A DNA stretch of 64,000 nucleotides. Source: Archangium violaceum. Its GTDB lineage: Bacteria; Myxococcota; Myxococcia; Myxococcales; Myxococcaceae. The notes beneath the pieces are model-generated. The model had not been told where the DNA came from. It saw nothing but the letters and a program-made list of their open reading frames with translations, and made no database searches. Position 1 is the stretch's first letter. Every line of letters begins with the position of its first letter. Below, one piece after another: positions 50,750 to 57,832 of this stretch. Where the stretch lies: assembly GCF_016859125.1 (NCBI RefSeq), contig NZ_CP069338.1, positions 9,117,501-9,181,500 on the forward strand. Direction: 5' to 3'. The translations under genes and the position numbers were made by a program.

Positions 50750-50837
50750 GGGCCCCGTCGTACGTCGGCCGGGGCGCTCGCGACGTTGGGCTGGCGCTCA
50801 CCAGAAAGAACCAGTAGTTTCAGTGGGTTATCTAGCT

Positions 50838-50911
50838 GGTCCCGTAGCTCAGTTGGATAGAGCGGCGGTTTCCTAAACCGCAGGCCGCTGGTTCGATTCC
50901 AGCCGGGGCCA
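50838..50911 (+). tRNA. tRNA-Arg(CCT)
   Basis: 74-nt cloverleaf. Acceptor GGTCCCG/CGGGGCC with one G-T pair, D-stem GCTC/GAGC, anticodon stem GCGGT/ACCGC with loop TTCCTAA (anticodon CCT), variable AGGCC, T-stem GCTGG/CCAGC with loop TTCGATT, discriminator A. CCA is not encoded. The phage genes begin right after it, so its 3' half is the probable attachment site. Confidence 0.95.
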
Positions 50912-50995
50912 CTTTCTAAGTCCGCGACGCGCCGAAGGAATTCGGCGCGCGCGGCGAGGAATCGGGCGAGCGCCCGCCAGTGCGTTGAGTCCCCG

Positions 50996-51187
50996 TTGAG
51001 TTCCCGGGGACTCCCCCGGCGCCTCGTCCTCACCGTCACCACCAGCAAGCGCGGGTCCGTGGTCCGGGCCGTCGCTGTCTCCGGCGCCGAGTGCGTCGTG
51101 GAGGCCGGTGGCGCAGACCTGGGGGCGGTCATCGCCGACGCCCTGGCTGCCATGCGCGCTGCGGGCGGGAAGGGCGGTGTGCGATGA
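50996..51187 (+). CDS. Small phage hypothetical protein
   Basis: Frame ending at the TGA that overlaps the next ATG (ATGA). The visible product, RRLVLTVTTSK then VVRAVAVSGAECVVEAGGAD and LGAVIADALAAMRA, looks like a short beta-alpha protein. The start is uncertain: the TTG at 50996 has no clear ribosome binding site and the frame is open upstream towards the tRNA. Confidence 0.45.
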   Translation: MSSRGLPRRLVLTVTTSKRGSVVRAVAVSGAECVVEAGGADLGAVIADALAAMRAAGGKGGVR

Positions 51188-51852
51188 ATCGCGACACCTA
51201 CCCGGAGTGGGAGGCGTGGCAGCAGACCTGCCGCGTCTGCGAGCGGGTGAAGTGCCCGAAGCCCGAGGCGGTGGGGGAGTGGCTGGAGCAGCTGGTCCGC
51301 CGGCTTCACGAGCTGATGCTCCCGGACCTCAAGGGGTCCTCGAGCTGGCGCTCGCAGGTGGCCCACTACGAGTGCCTGCTCCAGTGCTACGCCGTGACCT
51401 GGTCCTGGGCGCTCCGGGGGGTCTGCCCGGACTGCCTCCGGCACGAGGACCCGAAGACAGCGGCGTACCTCGACATGCCGGAGCTGTGTCACTTCGACGC
51501 GGCGGTGCGCTGGTCCTGCATCTCCCCTGATGGCGGGGCGGTGGCGCTGGTGCGGGCGAACACCCCGGGCGGGCTGGTGCGCGTCCCGGCCGTGTGGCGC
51601 TTCCGCGGGCTCGCCGTGCACCCCAGCATCAACTTCTTGGGCCCGTCCGGTTACGTGGTGACTCACGACCGCAGTGGCTTCGCGTTGACGTCGAGTCCTC
51701 GCGAGCAGCAGGAGGCCGTGGCCCTGGCCGAGCTGCTCTCGGAGGCGGCCGACTGGGAGTCGCTCAGCGCGGCGGAGATCAGCGCCGACACCGAGCTGCG
51801 CGAGCGCGTGCGCTCCGTGCTCAGCCTGCTGTGGGTGGGAGGCGCGCGATGA
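51184..51852 (+). CDS. Phage hypothetical protein with Cys-pair motifs
   Basis: 222 residues starting MNRDTYPEWEAWQQTCRVCE. Two Cys pairs, CRVC near residue 16 and CPDC near 81, could bind zinc or an iron-sulphur cluster. The middle is Trp-rich. The C-terminal part is acidic and helical (LAELLSEAADWESLSAAEI). No family recognised. The start overlaps the previous stop and its stop overlaps the next start. Confidence 0.7.
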   Translation: MNRDTYPEWEAWQQTCRVCERVKCPKPEAVGEWLEQLVRRLHELMLPDLKGSSSWRSQVAHYECLLQCYAVTWSWALRGVCPDCLRHEDPKTAAYLDMPELCHFDAAVRWSCISPDGGAVALVRANTPGGLVRVPAVWRFRGLAVHPSINFLGPSGYVVTHDRSGFALTSSPREQQEAVALAELLSEAADWESLSAAEISADTELRERVRSVLSLLWVGGAR

Positions 51853-52412
51853 GCACGCCCGTCACCGTCTGGCGCTACGTGCTGCGCAGCAAGCACGGGT
51901 GGGCCGTCATCCTGATGGACTCCACGGGCGTCTTCTCCGCCGTCTCCGACTGGGGCAACTTCGGGCACTGGTGGAGCCACCACGGCCACAAGGACTTCCG
52001 CGAGTTCTTCCTCGGTAAGGACTTCGCCAGGTGGCCGAGCTACTGCGCCGGGAAGTTCCGGCCGGAGCAGGTGTACGACGAAGAGAAGACGTTCCAGGGC
52101 ATTCGGAGGCGCATCCTCGAGTGGCGCCGTGACGGCTCGCTCTCGAAGGAGGAGGCGCGTCGGGAGTGGGACCACTTCGTGGAGGTGGCGTGCGGCCAGC
52201 ACTTCATGGAGTGGAAGGACGTCAACTCCATCTCCAAGGAGGACTTCCACGAGTGGTACGACGGCACGGGGATGCCGGACGCGTCTGAGTGCGCGTACTA
52301 CGGCGACGACCCGCAGGCCGTGGGCTTCGTCCAGAACATCCTGCCGTTGCTGGCCCAGGCCATTGAGGCCGAGCTGGCGGCGGAGCGCAGCGCGGCGGGA
52401 GGTGCAGCATGA
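51849..52412 (+). CDS. Phage hypothetical protein, Trp/His-rich
   Basis: 187 residues from the ATG at 51849 (ATGA overlap). It opens with VTVWRYVLRSKHGWAVILMD, then an aromatic/His cluster (WGNFGHWWSHHGHKDFREFF), then charged helices and CAYYGDDPQAVGFV. The frame is open upstream to 51594 but that only shadows the previous gene. Similar small cargo proteins occur in phage early regions. Function unknown. Confidence 0.7.
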   Translation: MSTPVTVWRYVLRSKHGWAVILMDSTGVFSAVSDWGNFGHWWSHHGHKDFREFFLGKDFARWPSYCAGKFRPEQVYDEEKTFQGIRRRILEWRRDGSLSKEEARREWDHFVEVACGQHFMEWKDVNSISKEDFHEWYDGTGMPDASECAYYGDDPQAVGFVQNILPLLAQAIEAELAAERSAAGGAA

Positions 52413-52987
52413 CCTCGCCTCGCTGTGCGCACCAGGCGAACGCCCTGACGCTGGACATCGAGCTCCGGGAGGCCCGGGCCGAGGTGCGGCGGATGGAGGC
52501 TGCCCTGGAGAGCTCGAAGGCTGCCCGGCAGCTGGCGAGCGACAACGCCGAGGAGCTCGCGGACAGGCTGCACCAGGAAGCCCAGGCCCACGAGCGGACC
52601 CGCCAGCTGCTGGAGGACGCCGGGCGCGAGCGGGAGCGGCTGCTCTCGGTGGCTGTGGCCGCGCACCTCGTCCTCGGGGTGACGGACAACCCCACCACGC
52701 TCGAGCATCAGTCCGAGCGCCTGCGGGAGCTGGGCGTCGCCCTCACCAACCTGCGCGCCGCGCTGCAGGGGATGGAGGTGCCGGTCCTCACCGTGGAGGC
52801 GGTGGCCAACCTCATCATGTTCGCCGCCATGCGCGACGGGGCCCAGGGGCGGGACTTCAACGCCCGGACGGCCGCGGAGCTGGTGGTGGCCTGGCTGTAC
52901 GGGCGCAACGCCCTGTCCCTGACGCGCGGCCTGGAGCCCACCGCCCACGAAGGAGCCAGCCCGAAAGGAGGTGAATCCCATGGCTGA
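52409..52987 (+). CDS. Phage hypothetical coiled-coil protein
   Basis: 192 residues, ATGA-coupled to the gene before. Residues about 12-95 are rich in Glu/Arg/Ala/Leu heptads (EARAEVRRMEAALESSKAA and HERTRQLLEDAGRERERLL), predicting a coiled coil. The C-terminal part is a small helical domain (FNARTAAELVVAWLYG). The 3' end carries the perfect ribosome binding site of the next gene. No enzyme motif seen. Confidence 0.7.
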   Translation: MTSPRCAHQANALTLDIELREARAEVRRMEAALESSKAARQLASDNAEELADRLHQEAQAHERTRQLLEDAGRERERLLSVAVAAHLVLGVTDNPTTLEHQSERLRELGVALTNLRAALQGMEVPVLTVEAVANLIMFAAMRDGAQGRDFNARTAAELVVAWLYGRNALSLTRGLEPTAHEGASPKGGESHG

Positions 52988-53933
52988 GAACTCCTCTATC
53001 GAGTGGACCCACCACACCTTCAACCCGTGGCGGGGTTGTTCGAAGGTGCACGCGGGCTGCACCAACTGCTACGCCGAGAAGAACCAGGGCGTCGCCATGC
53101 AGGGCATCACCTGGGGCGAGGTGTGGCAGGGCGGCCAGCGGGTGGTGAAGGCCGAGAGCGGCTGGCGTGAGCCGCTGAAGTGGGCCCGGGACGCGGCGCG
53201 CGCGGGCGAGCGGCGCCGGGTGTTCTGCGCCTCCCTGGCCGACCTGCTCGAGGTGCCAGAGACCCCTGTGTCGTGGCCGTCCGGCTGGGGGGTGAAGGAG
53301 CGCAATTCCGCCATCGCCCGCCTGGACCATGCCAGAGCCGACCTGGACACGGCCCGCGAGCGCCTCTGGGACGTCATCCGGGAGACGGCGCGCATGCCAC
53401 TGCCGCTCGTGGACGATGACCTGGAAAGGGAGGGCGGGACTCTGGCCATTCCTCCGACGCCCGGCCTGGACTGGCTGCTCCTCACGAAGAGGCCCGAGAA
53501 CTGGCGCCTGGTGCCCGAGGACACACGCCCGTTTTGCTGGCTCGGCACCAGCATCTCCGACCAGAAGACGGCGGACGAGTGGGCGTGGCGCCTGTGTCAG
53601 GCCCAGGGCTTCCGGTTGCGCTTCCTCTCTATCGAGCCGCTCACGGGGTTTGTGGACCTCTGGGCTTTCCGCTCGCTGATCAACTGGGTGATCGTCGGCG
53701 GGGAGTCTGGCCCCAAGGCCCGGCCCTGCGACGTGGAGTGGGTGCGCGACATCGTGCGCCAGTGCCGCAAGGCCGGGGTTCCGTGCTTCGTGAAGCAGCT
53801 CGGCGCCATCACGAGGTGGGACCTGGACGCGCCCATGCCCCCCAACGGGTTGCTCACCGACAGGAAGGGCGGGGACATGTCCGAGTGGCCCGAGGACCTG
53901 CGCGTCCGCGAGTTCCCGGAGGTTCAGTCATGA
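52980..53933 (+). CDS. DUF5131 family protein (phage Gp37/Gp68-like)
   Basis: 317 residues. The start at 52980 is chosen because AAAGGAGGTGA, nearly the full anti-Shine-Dalgarno complement, ends 7 bases upstream. Family features: IEWTHHTFNPWRGCSKVHAG followed by CTNCYAE, giving a Cys-rich motif reminiscent of radical-SAM-like clusters, then LLTKRPENW, WLGTSISDQ, RFLSIEPL and VIVGGESGPKARP. These proteins are common in phages and their reaction is not established. It overlaps the previous gene by 8 bases. Confidence 0.88.
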   Translation: MAENSSIEWTHHTFNPWRGCSKVHAGCTNCYAEKNQGVAMQGITWGEVWQGGQRVVKAESGWREPLKWARDAARAGERRRVFCASLADLLEVPETPVSWPSGWGVKERNSAIARLDHARADLDTARERLWDVIRETARMPLPLVDDDLEREGGTLAIPPTPGLDWLLLTKRPENWRLVPEDTRPFCWLGTSISDQKTADEWAWRLCQAQGFRLRFLSIEPLTGFVDLWAFRSLINWVIVGGESGPKARPCDVEWVRDIVRQCRKAGVPCFVKQLGAITRWDLDAPMPPNGLLTDRKGGDMSEWPEDLRVREFPEVQS

Positions 53934-54283
53934 CGTGCCCCGCCCTGCCGACTCCCGAGCAGCGGCGTCAGGCCGTGGAAGAGCTCATCGACCGCACCCC
54001 TCAGACCGAGCGCGTCCTGCTGCGCGCCCGCCTCTACGCGGAGACCCCCTCCGAGGGGGCTGCCGAGGCACAGGGAGTGGAGCCGAAGTGTCGGTGTGCC
54101 GTGTGCTGGGTGGTGCGTCCCCCGCGTCTCCAGTGGAAGGAGCACCGGGAATCGCATCGGTACACCTGCGAGTCCGACGACTGTCAAAAGTTGTGGCGGA
54201 AGCTCTCGCGGACCGAGGGCACCGCGCGTGCCAAGGCCCAGGCTCGCCTCGTTCAGGCTGTGCAGGAGGGGATGGCCGCGTGA
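53930..54283 (+). CDS. Phage zinc-finger-like hypothetical protein
   Basis: 117 residues, ATGA overlap with the DUF5131 gene. A helical N-terminal half (PEQRRQAVEELIDRTPQTER) precedes a Cys-rich segment: CRCAVC, then CESDDC about 30 residues on, consistent with one zinc site of four Cys. The tail is basic and helical. Possibly nucleic-acid binding; unverified. Confidence 0.7.
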   Translation: MTCPALPTPEQRRQAVEELIDRTPQTERVLLRARLYAETPSEGAAEAQGVEPKCRCAVCWVVRPPRLQWKEHRESHRYTCESDDCQKLWRKLSRTEGTARAKAQARLVQAVQEGMAA

Positions 54284-54450
54284 AGCCGCTCCGCCCGCTG
54301 GAGGTGGCCTTCTGTCTGACCACCTCCGTCTTCCTTCTCTCGTGGCTGCCCGCGCTCTTCGGGTGCCGGGCTGCCCGCCTCGTCTTCGTCCTCTGCTGGC
54401 CAGTTGTTGCAGGCCTCGCCCTCGTCGTCGCCCTCCGGAGGTCCCCGTGA
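54280..54450 (+). CDS. Small phage membrane protein (two helices)
   Basis: 56 residues from a GTG that overlaps the previous stop (GTGA). Two hydrophobic stretches, VAFCLTTSVFLLSWLPALFG and LVFVLCWPVVAGLALVVAL, are separated by a short basic turn, with a basic C-terminus. Size and topology would fit a holin or an anchoring protein, but there is no endolysin nearby to support holin. Confidence 0.6.
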   Translation: MKPLRPLEVAFCLTTSVFLLSWLPALFGCRAARLVFVLCWPVVAGLALVVALRRSP

Positions 54451-55760
54451 GTACTCCCTTGCGAGCTCCATTCCCCTGGTTTGGCGGCAAGTCCCGGGCG
54501 GCTCCGCTCGTGTGGCAGGCCTTCGGGGACGTCGCCAACTACGTCGAGCCCTTCGCAGGCAGCCTCGCCGTGCTGCTCGCCCGGCCCACTCCGCCGCGGG
54601 TGGAGACGGTCAACGACAAGGACTGCTACCTCGCCAATTTCTGGCGGGCCGTCCACGCCGACCCCGAGGGCGTGGCCCACCACTCTGACTGGCCGGTGAA
54701 CGAGGCGGACCTCCACGCGCGTCACCGGTGGCTCGTCGAGCAGGTCTCGTTCCGCGAGCGCATGCGCCGGGAGCCTGACTTCTACGACGTGAAGGTGGCG
54801 GGTTGGTGGGTGTGGGGCATCAGCCAGTGGATTGGCTCGGGCTGGTGCGCCCAGCCTGCCTGGGAGGAGCAGGACGCCGCCGGCGCCGAGAAGACGTGCG
54901 GCATCCACACCGCCGAGTACTCGAAGCGCCCGGCGCTCGACAAGCCGGGGAGGGGAGTGCACCAACTCGCGACGCGCGGTGAGTCGCTCGCCAATGCCGT
55001 GAACTGGGAGGGGAGGAGTAACGCTGGGCGCGCTGCTCGTGGGGTGCACGCTCGCCACGCACAGGACGAGCGCCTCCGCATGCTGCGCTCGGCCGTAGGT
55101 CTCGAGCGACGTCCACACCTGTCGAGCGGGAACGGCATCCATGCAAGCCGAGTCCGGGACCTCAGCCTATCTGCTGACTGGGCCAAGCGCCCATCTATAG
55201 GAGACGGCGGGGCTCGCGGAGTCCACACCGCAGCCTCGAGCACCTGGCAGCAGATGCCGGCCATCTCCGGCAGTCGGGGGGCCACTGGGCGCGGCGTAGT
55301 GGCCAGCGGCTCGCGCGGCACCATCCTCGAGTGGATGCAGGCTCTGTCCGCCCGGCTTCGGTACGTCCGCGTCTGCTGCGGGGACTGGAGGCGAGTGCTG
55401 ACACCGTCCGTCACCGAGGCGATCGGCATTACGGCTGTCTTCCTGGACCCGCCGTATTCCGCGGCGGCCGGGCGGGACCCGAGCCTCTACGCTGAGGAGG
55501 ACCTCGGTGTTGCCCACCATGTGCGCGAGTGGGCCCTGGCCAACGGGGACAACCCGCGGCTGCGCATCGCGCTGTGCGGCTACGAGGGTGAGCACCAGAT
55601 GCCGGACAACTGGCGGTGCGTGGCATGGAAGGCGCCTGGCGGATACGCGGCGAGCGCCGGCAACACCGCCAACGCCCAGCGCGAGCGCATCTGGTTCAGC
55701 CCGCACTGCTTGGCCGAGCGCCAGCCCACCCTGATGGACCTGATGGAGGTGTCTCGATGA
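54447..55760 (+). CDS. D12-class adenine-specific DNA methyltransferase with repeat-bearing insert
   Basis: 437 residues from a GTG (GTGA overlap). Dam/D12-class N6-adenine methyltransferase motifs: FPWFGGKSRAA at the N-terminus and VEPFAGSLAVLLA for SAM binding, and LDPPYS as the catalytic DPPY near residue 336. Between them about residues 150-300 hold a large insert with a recurring G-V/I-H motif (CGIHTAEY, RGVHQLAT, RGVHARHA, NGIHASRV, RGVHTAAS). Likely methylates phage DNA to evade host restriction. Usual family length is about 270-300, so the insert accounts for the excess. Confidence 0.88.
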   Translation: MSTPLRAPFPWFGGKSRAAPLVWQAFGDVANYVEPFAGSLAVLLARPTPPRVETVNDKDCYLANFWRAVHADPEGVAHHSDWPVNEADLHARHRWLVEQVSFRERMRREPDFYDVKVAGWWVWGISQWIGSGWCAQPAWEEQDAAGAEKTCGIHTAEYSKRPALDKPGRGVHQLATRGESLANAVNWEGRSNAGRAARGVHARHAQDERLRMLRSAVGLERRPHLSSGNGIHASRVRDLSLSADWAKRPSIGDGGARGVHTAASSTWQQMPAISGSRGATGRGVVASGSRGTILEWMQALSARLRYVRVCCGDWRRVLTPSVTEAIGITAVFLDPPYSAAAGRDPSLYAEEDLGVAHHVREWALANGDNPRLRIALCGYEGEHQMPDNWRCVAWKAPGGYAASAGNTANAQRERIWFSPHCLAERQPTLMDLMEVSR

Positions 55761-55951
55761 GTGGCTCTGTCGTGAGACCCCCCAGTGGGGCTGGGGCTGC
55801 ATCGAGGCACTGGAGGGTCCTGGATAAATGTCACGAGATAAGTAGCCTCGTAACGGTCTACCGCACGAGTAGATCCAGCATTGGCCGTGGTGTGTTGCGC
55901 AGGTTCTACGCCTGCGGTGGGCCCGTCCGCGTCGAGAGGGGAGCGCCATGA
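55757..55951 (+). CDS. Small phage hypothetical protein
   Basis: 64 residues, overlapping neighbours at both ends by four bases (ATGA at each). Basic, with SSLVTVYRTSRSSIGRGVLR and RRFYACGGPVRVERG. The local sequence 55820-55900 is less GC-rich than its surroundings. No family recognised. It could be a small regulator, but nothing proves that. Confidence 0.5.
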   Translation: MSGSVVRPPSGAGAASRHWRVLDKCHEISSLVTVYRTSRSSIGRGVLRRFYACGGPVRVERGAP

Positions 55952-57093
55952 CTTGTCTGCCATGGTTCAAGCTGTTCAGCGAATTCACCGAGCACCCGAA
56001 GACACTGGCGCTGCAGGCCGAGCTCGAGCACCCGGAGGCGGACGCGTTCGTGCTGCGCATGTGGTGCTACCTGGCGAAGGCCGCCCCCACCGGTTGTCTC
56101 ACGGGTCGGCACGCCGGAGTGGTGCTGGAGCGTGCGATCCGGTGGACGGGGCAGCCAGGGCGCTTCGTCGAGGCTGCCCTGGCCGTGGGCTTCCTGGAGA
56201 GGGAAGGGGACAACCTTGTTGCACACCACTGGGCGGAGGTGCAGGGCGCGCACGTCGCCAAGGTGGAGAGGGACAGAAAGAAGCCGGACGGCAAGAGGGC
56301 CTCCCGCCAACCTCCCGCCACGTCACCGCAGGACACCCGCGACGCTCCCTCCAGCATCCCGCGCGGGAGCACGGAGGAACCCGCGCGGGATGTTCGGGGG
56401 GAGAGTAGAGAGAAGAGAGTAGAGAGAGAAACAGAAGATCCCCCCCTCCCCCCAAAGGGGGTGGGGGATTCACGGACAGTCACTCACCTGCCGGTGCCCG
56501 CTCCCGCTGAAGTCGACGGGGAAGCACGGGCCGTTGCGCTGGACCAGGTGCCTGCCCCTCGACGGCTGCGAGCAGCCGGGACGACGCCGACGACCTCTCC
56601 GCCCGCCGAGCTGCCCAGAGCCGAGCCTTCGCCGACCGTGGCCGAGGCGCGCGACGTCGGGGGGATGCTCGCTTTCGAGTCCGGGCCTTCGACGTCCGGG
56701 GGCCTCACTGTGCCGGAAGCCGTGGATGCCGTGCACCGCGAGGTGATGCAGCGCCCCTACCCGTGGGATGCGAGGCAGGACGAGAAGGCGGCCACAGCCC
56801 TGCTGTCGCTTTGCATGGCCGAAGGGGTACCCATGGCTCGGGTGCCGGAGGAAGTCGGCCGCCGCTTCGGCCGGGCCCTGGTGCGCAACCTGGACCGGTA
56901 CGCGAAGGGCAGCACCAAGGCCGTGACGCTGCGGGAGCTCGCGCGCCGCGAGTGCTGGGCGGCCAACGCCGAGCCACCCGTCCGCGAGGAGGAAGAGCGC
57001 GACTCGCTGAGCGGGACGGTACGAAAGCGGCTCGTGGCGCTCGAGCCATGGGATGCCGTGGCCGAGGTGCTCTCGGCGAGGGGGGCGCCATGA
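55948..57093 (+). CDS. Phage replication protein (replisome organiser-like)
   Basis: 381 residues. N-terminal domain (about 1-110: WFKLFSEFTEHPKTLALQ, FVLRMWCYLAKAAPTG, FVEAALAVGFLERE) resembles the winged DNA-binding heads of phage replisome organisers and DnaT-like proteins. A long disordered linker (about 110-250), rich in charged residues and Pro, follows, then a helical C-terminal region (VDAVHREVMQ, ATALLSLCMAEGVPMARVPEEV). An unusual purine tract and C/G hairpin sit in the linker-coding DNA. Presumed role: melting the phage origin and recruiting host helicase. Confidence 0.7.
   Translation: MTCLPWFKLFSEFTEHPKTLALQAELEHPEADAFVLRMWCYLAKAAPTGCLTGRHAGVVLERAIRWTGQPGRFVEAALAVGFLEREGDNLVAHHWAEVQGAHVAKVERDRKKPDGKRASRQPPATSPQDTRDAPSSIPRGSTEEPARDVRGESREKRVERETEDPPLPPKGVGDSRTVTHLPVPAPAEVDGEARAVALDQVPAPRRLRAAGTTPTTSPPAELPRAEPSPTVAEARDVGGMLAFESGPSTSGGLTVPEAVDAVHREVMQRPYPWDARQDEKAATALLSLCMAEGVPMARVPEEVGRRFGRALVRNLDRYAKGSTKAVTLRELARRECWAANAEPPVREEEERDSLSGTVRKRLVALEPWDAVAEVLSARGAP
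56396..56470. other. Polypurine tract plus C-run/G-run hairpin, candidate phage origin
   Basis: About 40 bases with almost only purines on the plus strand (repeated GAGAGTAGAGA-like units, 56396-56437), followed by C7-T-C6-AAA-G5-T-G5, which folds back on itself. Lies inside the linker-coding part of the replication gene, where lambda-like phages keep their origin. Confidence 0.4.
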
Positions 57094-57713
57094 GCTGCGC
57101 GGCCATACCACCGGCGCTGCTGCTGCCCCAGGTGCTCGCGAAGCTGCAACAGGGCCGCGAGCGCGTTGCCCACGGGTGGCCGTCCATTCCGCAGGCCCTG
57201 GCCTCGGGCCCGGGGGCGAGCGTCGAGGCCCGCCTGGATGCAGCTCGGGCTCGGCCCTCGCCGGGCACCTACGTGTCGCCCTGGGTGACCGTCCTCGCCG
57301 AGTGCCTCCGGCGCGTCGAAGAAGCTCGCGCGCTGTGGGCCGGCGCGCCCGACACGATGCCCCCGCTCTCGGACGAGTTGTCCCCCTGCGCTCTGGAACT
57401 CCGCGTGCACCTCGCGTCGGCCCGCGCCTGCGCGGAGAAGAAGCTCGCGTGGAGCGACGAGGGCGGGCTCTCTCGGCCCCAGGCCCTGTGCGTCCTGCAC
57501 CTCGCCGTAACGCTCGCGAAGTGGGAGGCCCAGCAGCAGCGCGCCACCGCGGCCTCGGTCGCCTTCGAGCTGACGCCGCCCCCGCCTCGGGCCCGCCCGG
57601 AGCCGAAGCCCCGGCGGCCAGCTCATGAGGACGCAGGCCCGCGGAGCCTGCGCGACCTGGCGCACGTGGCCAGTGCCTTCGACGTGTGGGACGGCAAGGA
57701 AGACGTGCCATGA
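57090..57713 (+). CDS. Phage hypothetical protein
   Basis: 207 residues, ATGA-coupled to the replication gene. Largely helical (LLLPQVLAKLQQGRERVAHG, SPWVTVLAECLRRVEEARAL) with a Pro/Arg-rich C-terminal linker (TPPPPRARPEPKPRRP) and a final short helix. Position after a replisome-organiser-like gene suggests a helicase loader or a partner, but no Walker motif is present, so this is only context. Confidence 0.65.
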   Translation: MSCAAIPPALLLPQVLAKLQQGRERVAHGWPSIPQALASGPGASVEARLDAARARPSPGTYVSPWVTVLAECLRRVEEARALWAGAPDTMPPLSDELSPCALELRVHLASARACAEKKLAWSDEGGLSRPQALCVLHLAVTLAKWEAQQQRATAASVAFELTPPPPRARPEPKPRRPAHEDAGPRSLRDLAHVASAFDVWDGKEDVP

Positions 57714-57832
57714 CGTGCCCTGCGCCTTTTCACGAGGAGCCGCCCCGGCCGCTCAGCGGTTGCTCGCGAACTCGGCCAACCATGGCCGGGCCAGAGCGCC
57801 AGATACCTGGAAGCCTTCTCCGTCATAGGTGA
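57710..57832 (+). pseudogene. Truncated phage gene start next to cargo
   Basis: An ATG coupled to the previous stop (ATGA) starts MTCPAPFHEEPPRPLSGC and stops after 40 codons, antisense to the nuclease gene. The coupled start is normal for this phage, the short product is not. Probably the first codons of a phage gene cut off when the opposite-strand nuclease module was inserted. Confidence 0.35.

Noticed and set aside
50743-51666. Minus-strand frame running through the tRNA gene (contains WNRTSGLRFRKPPLYPTELRD-like text)
   Set aside because: This is the well-known false peptide from translating a tRNA antisense; no real gene.
56763-57713. Longer plus-strand frame starting at 56763 instead of 57090
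   Set aside because: The upstream part only shadows the replication gene; the ATG at 57090 gives the usual ATGA coupling of this phage.
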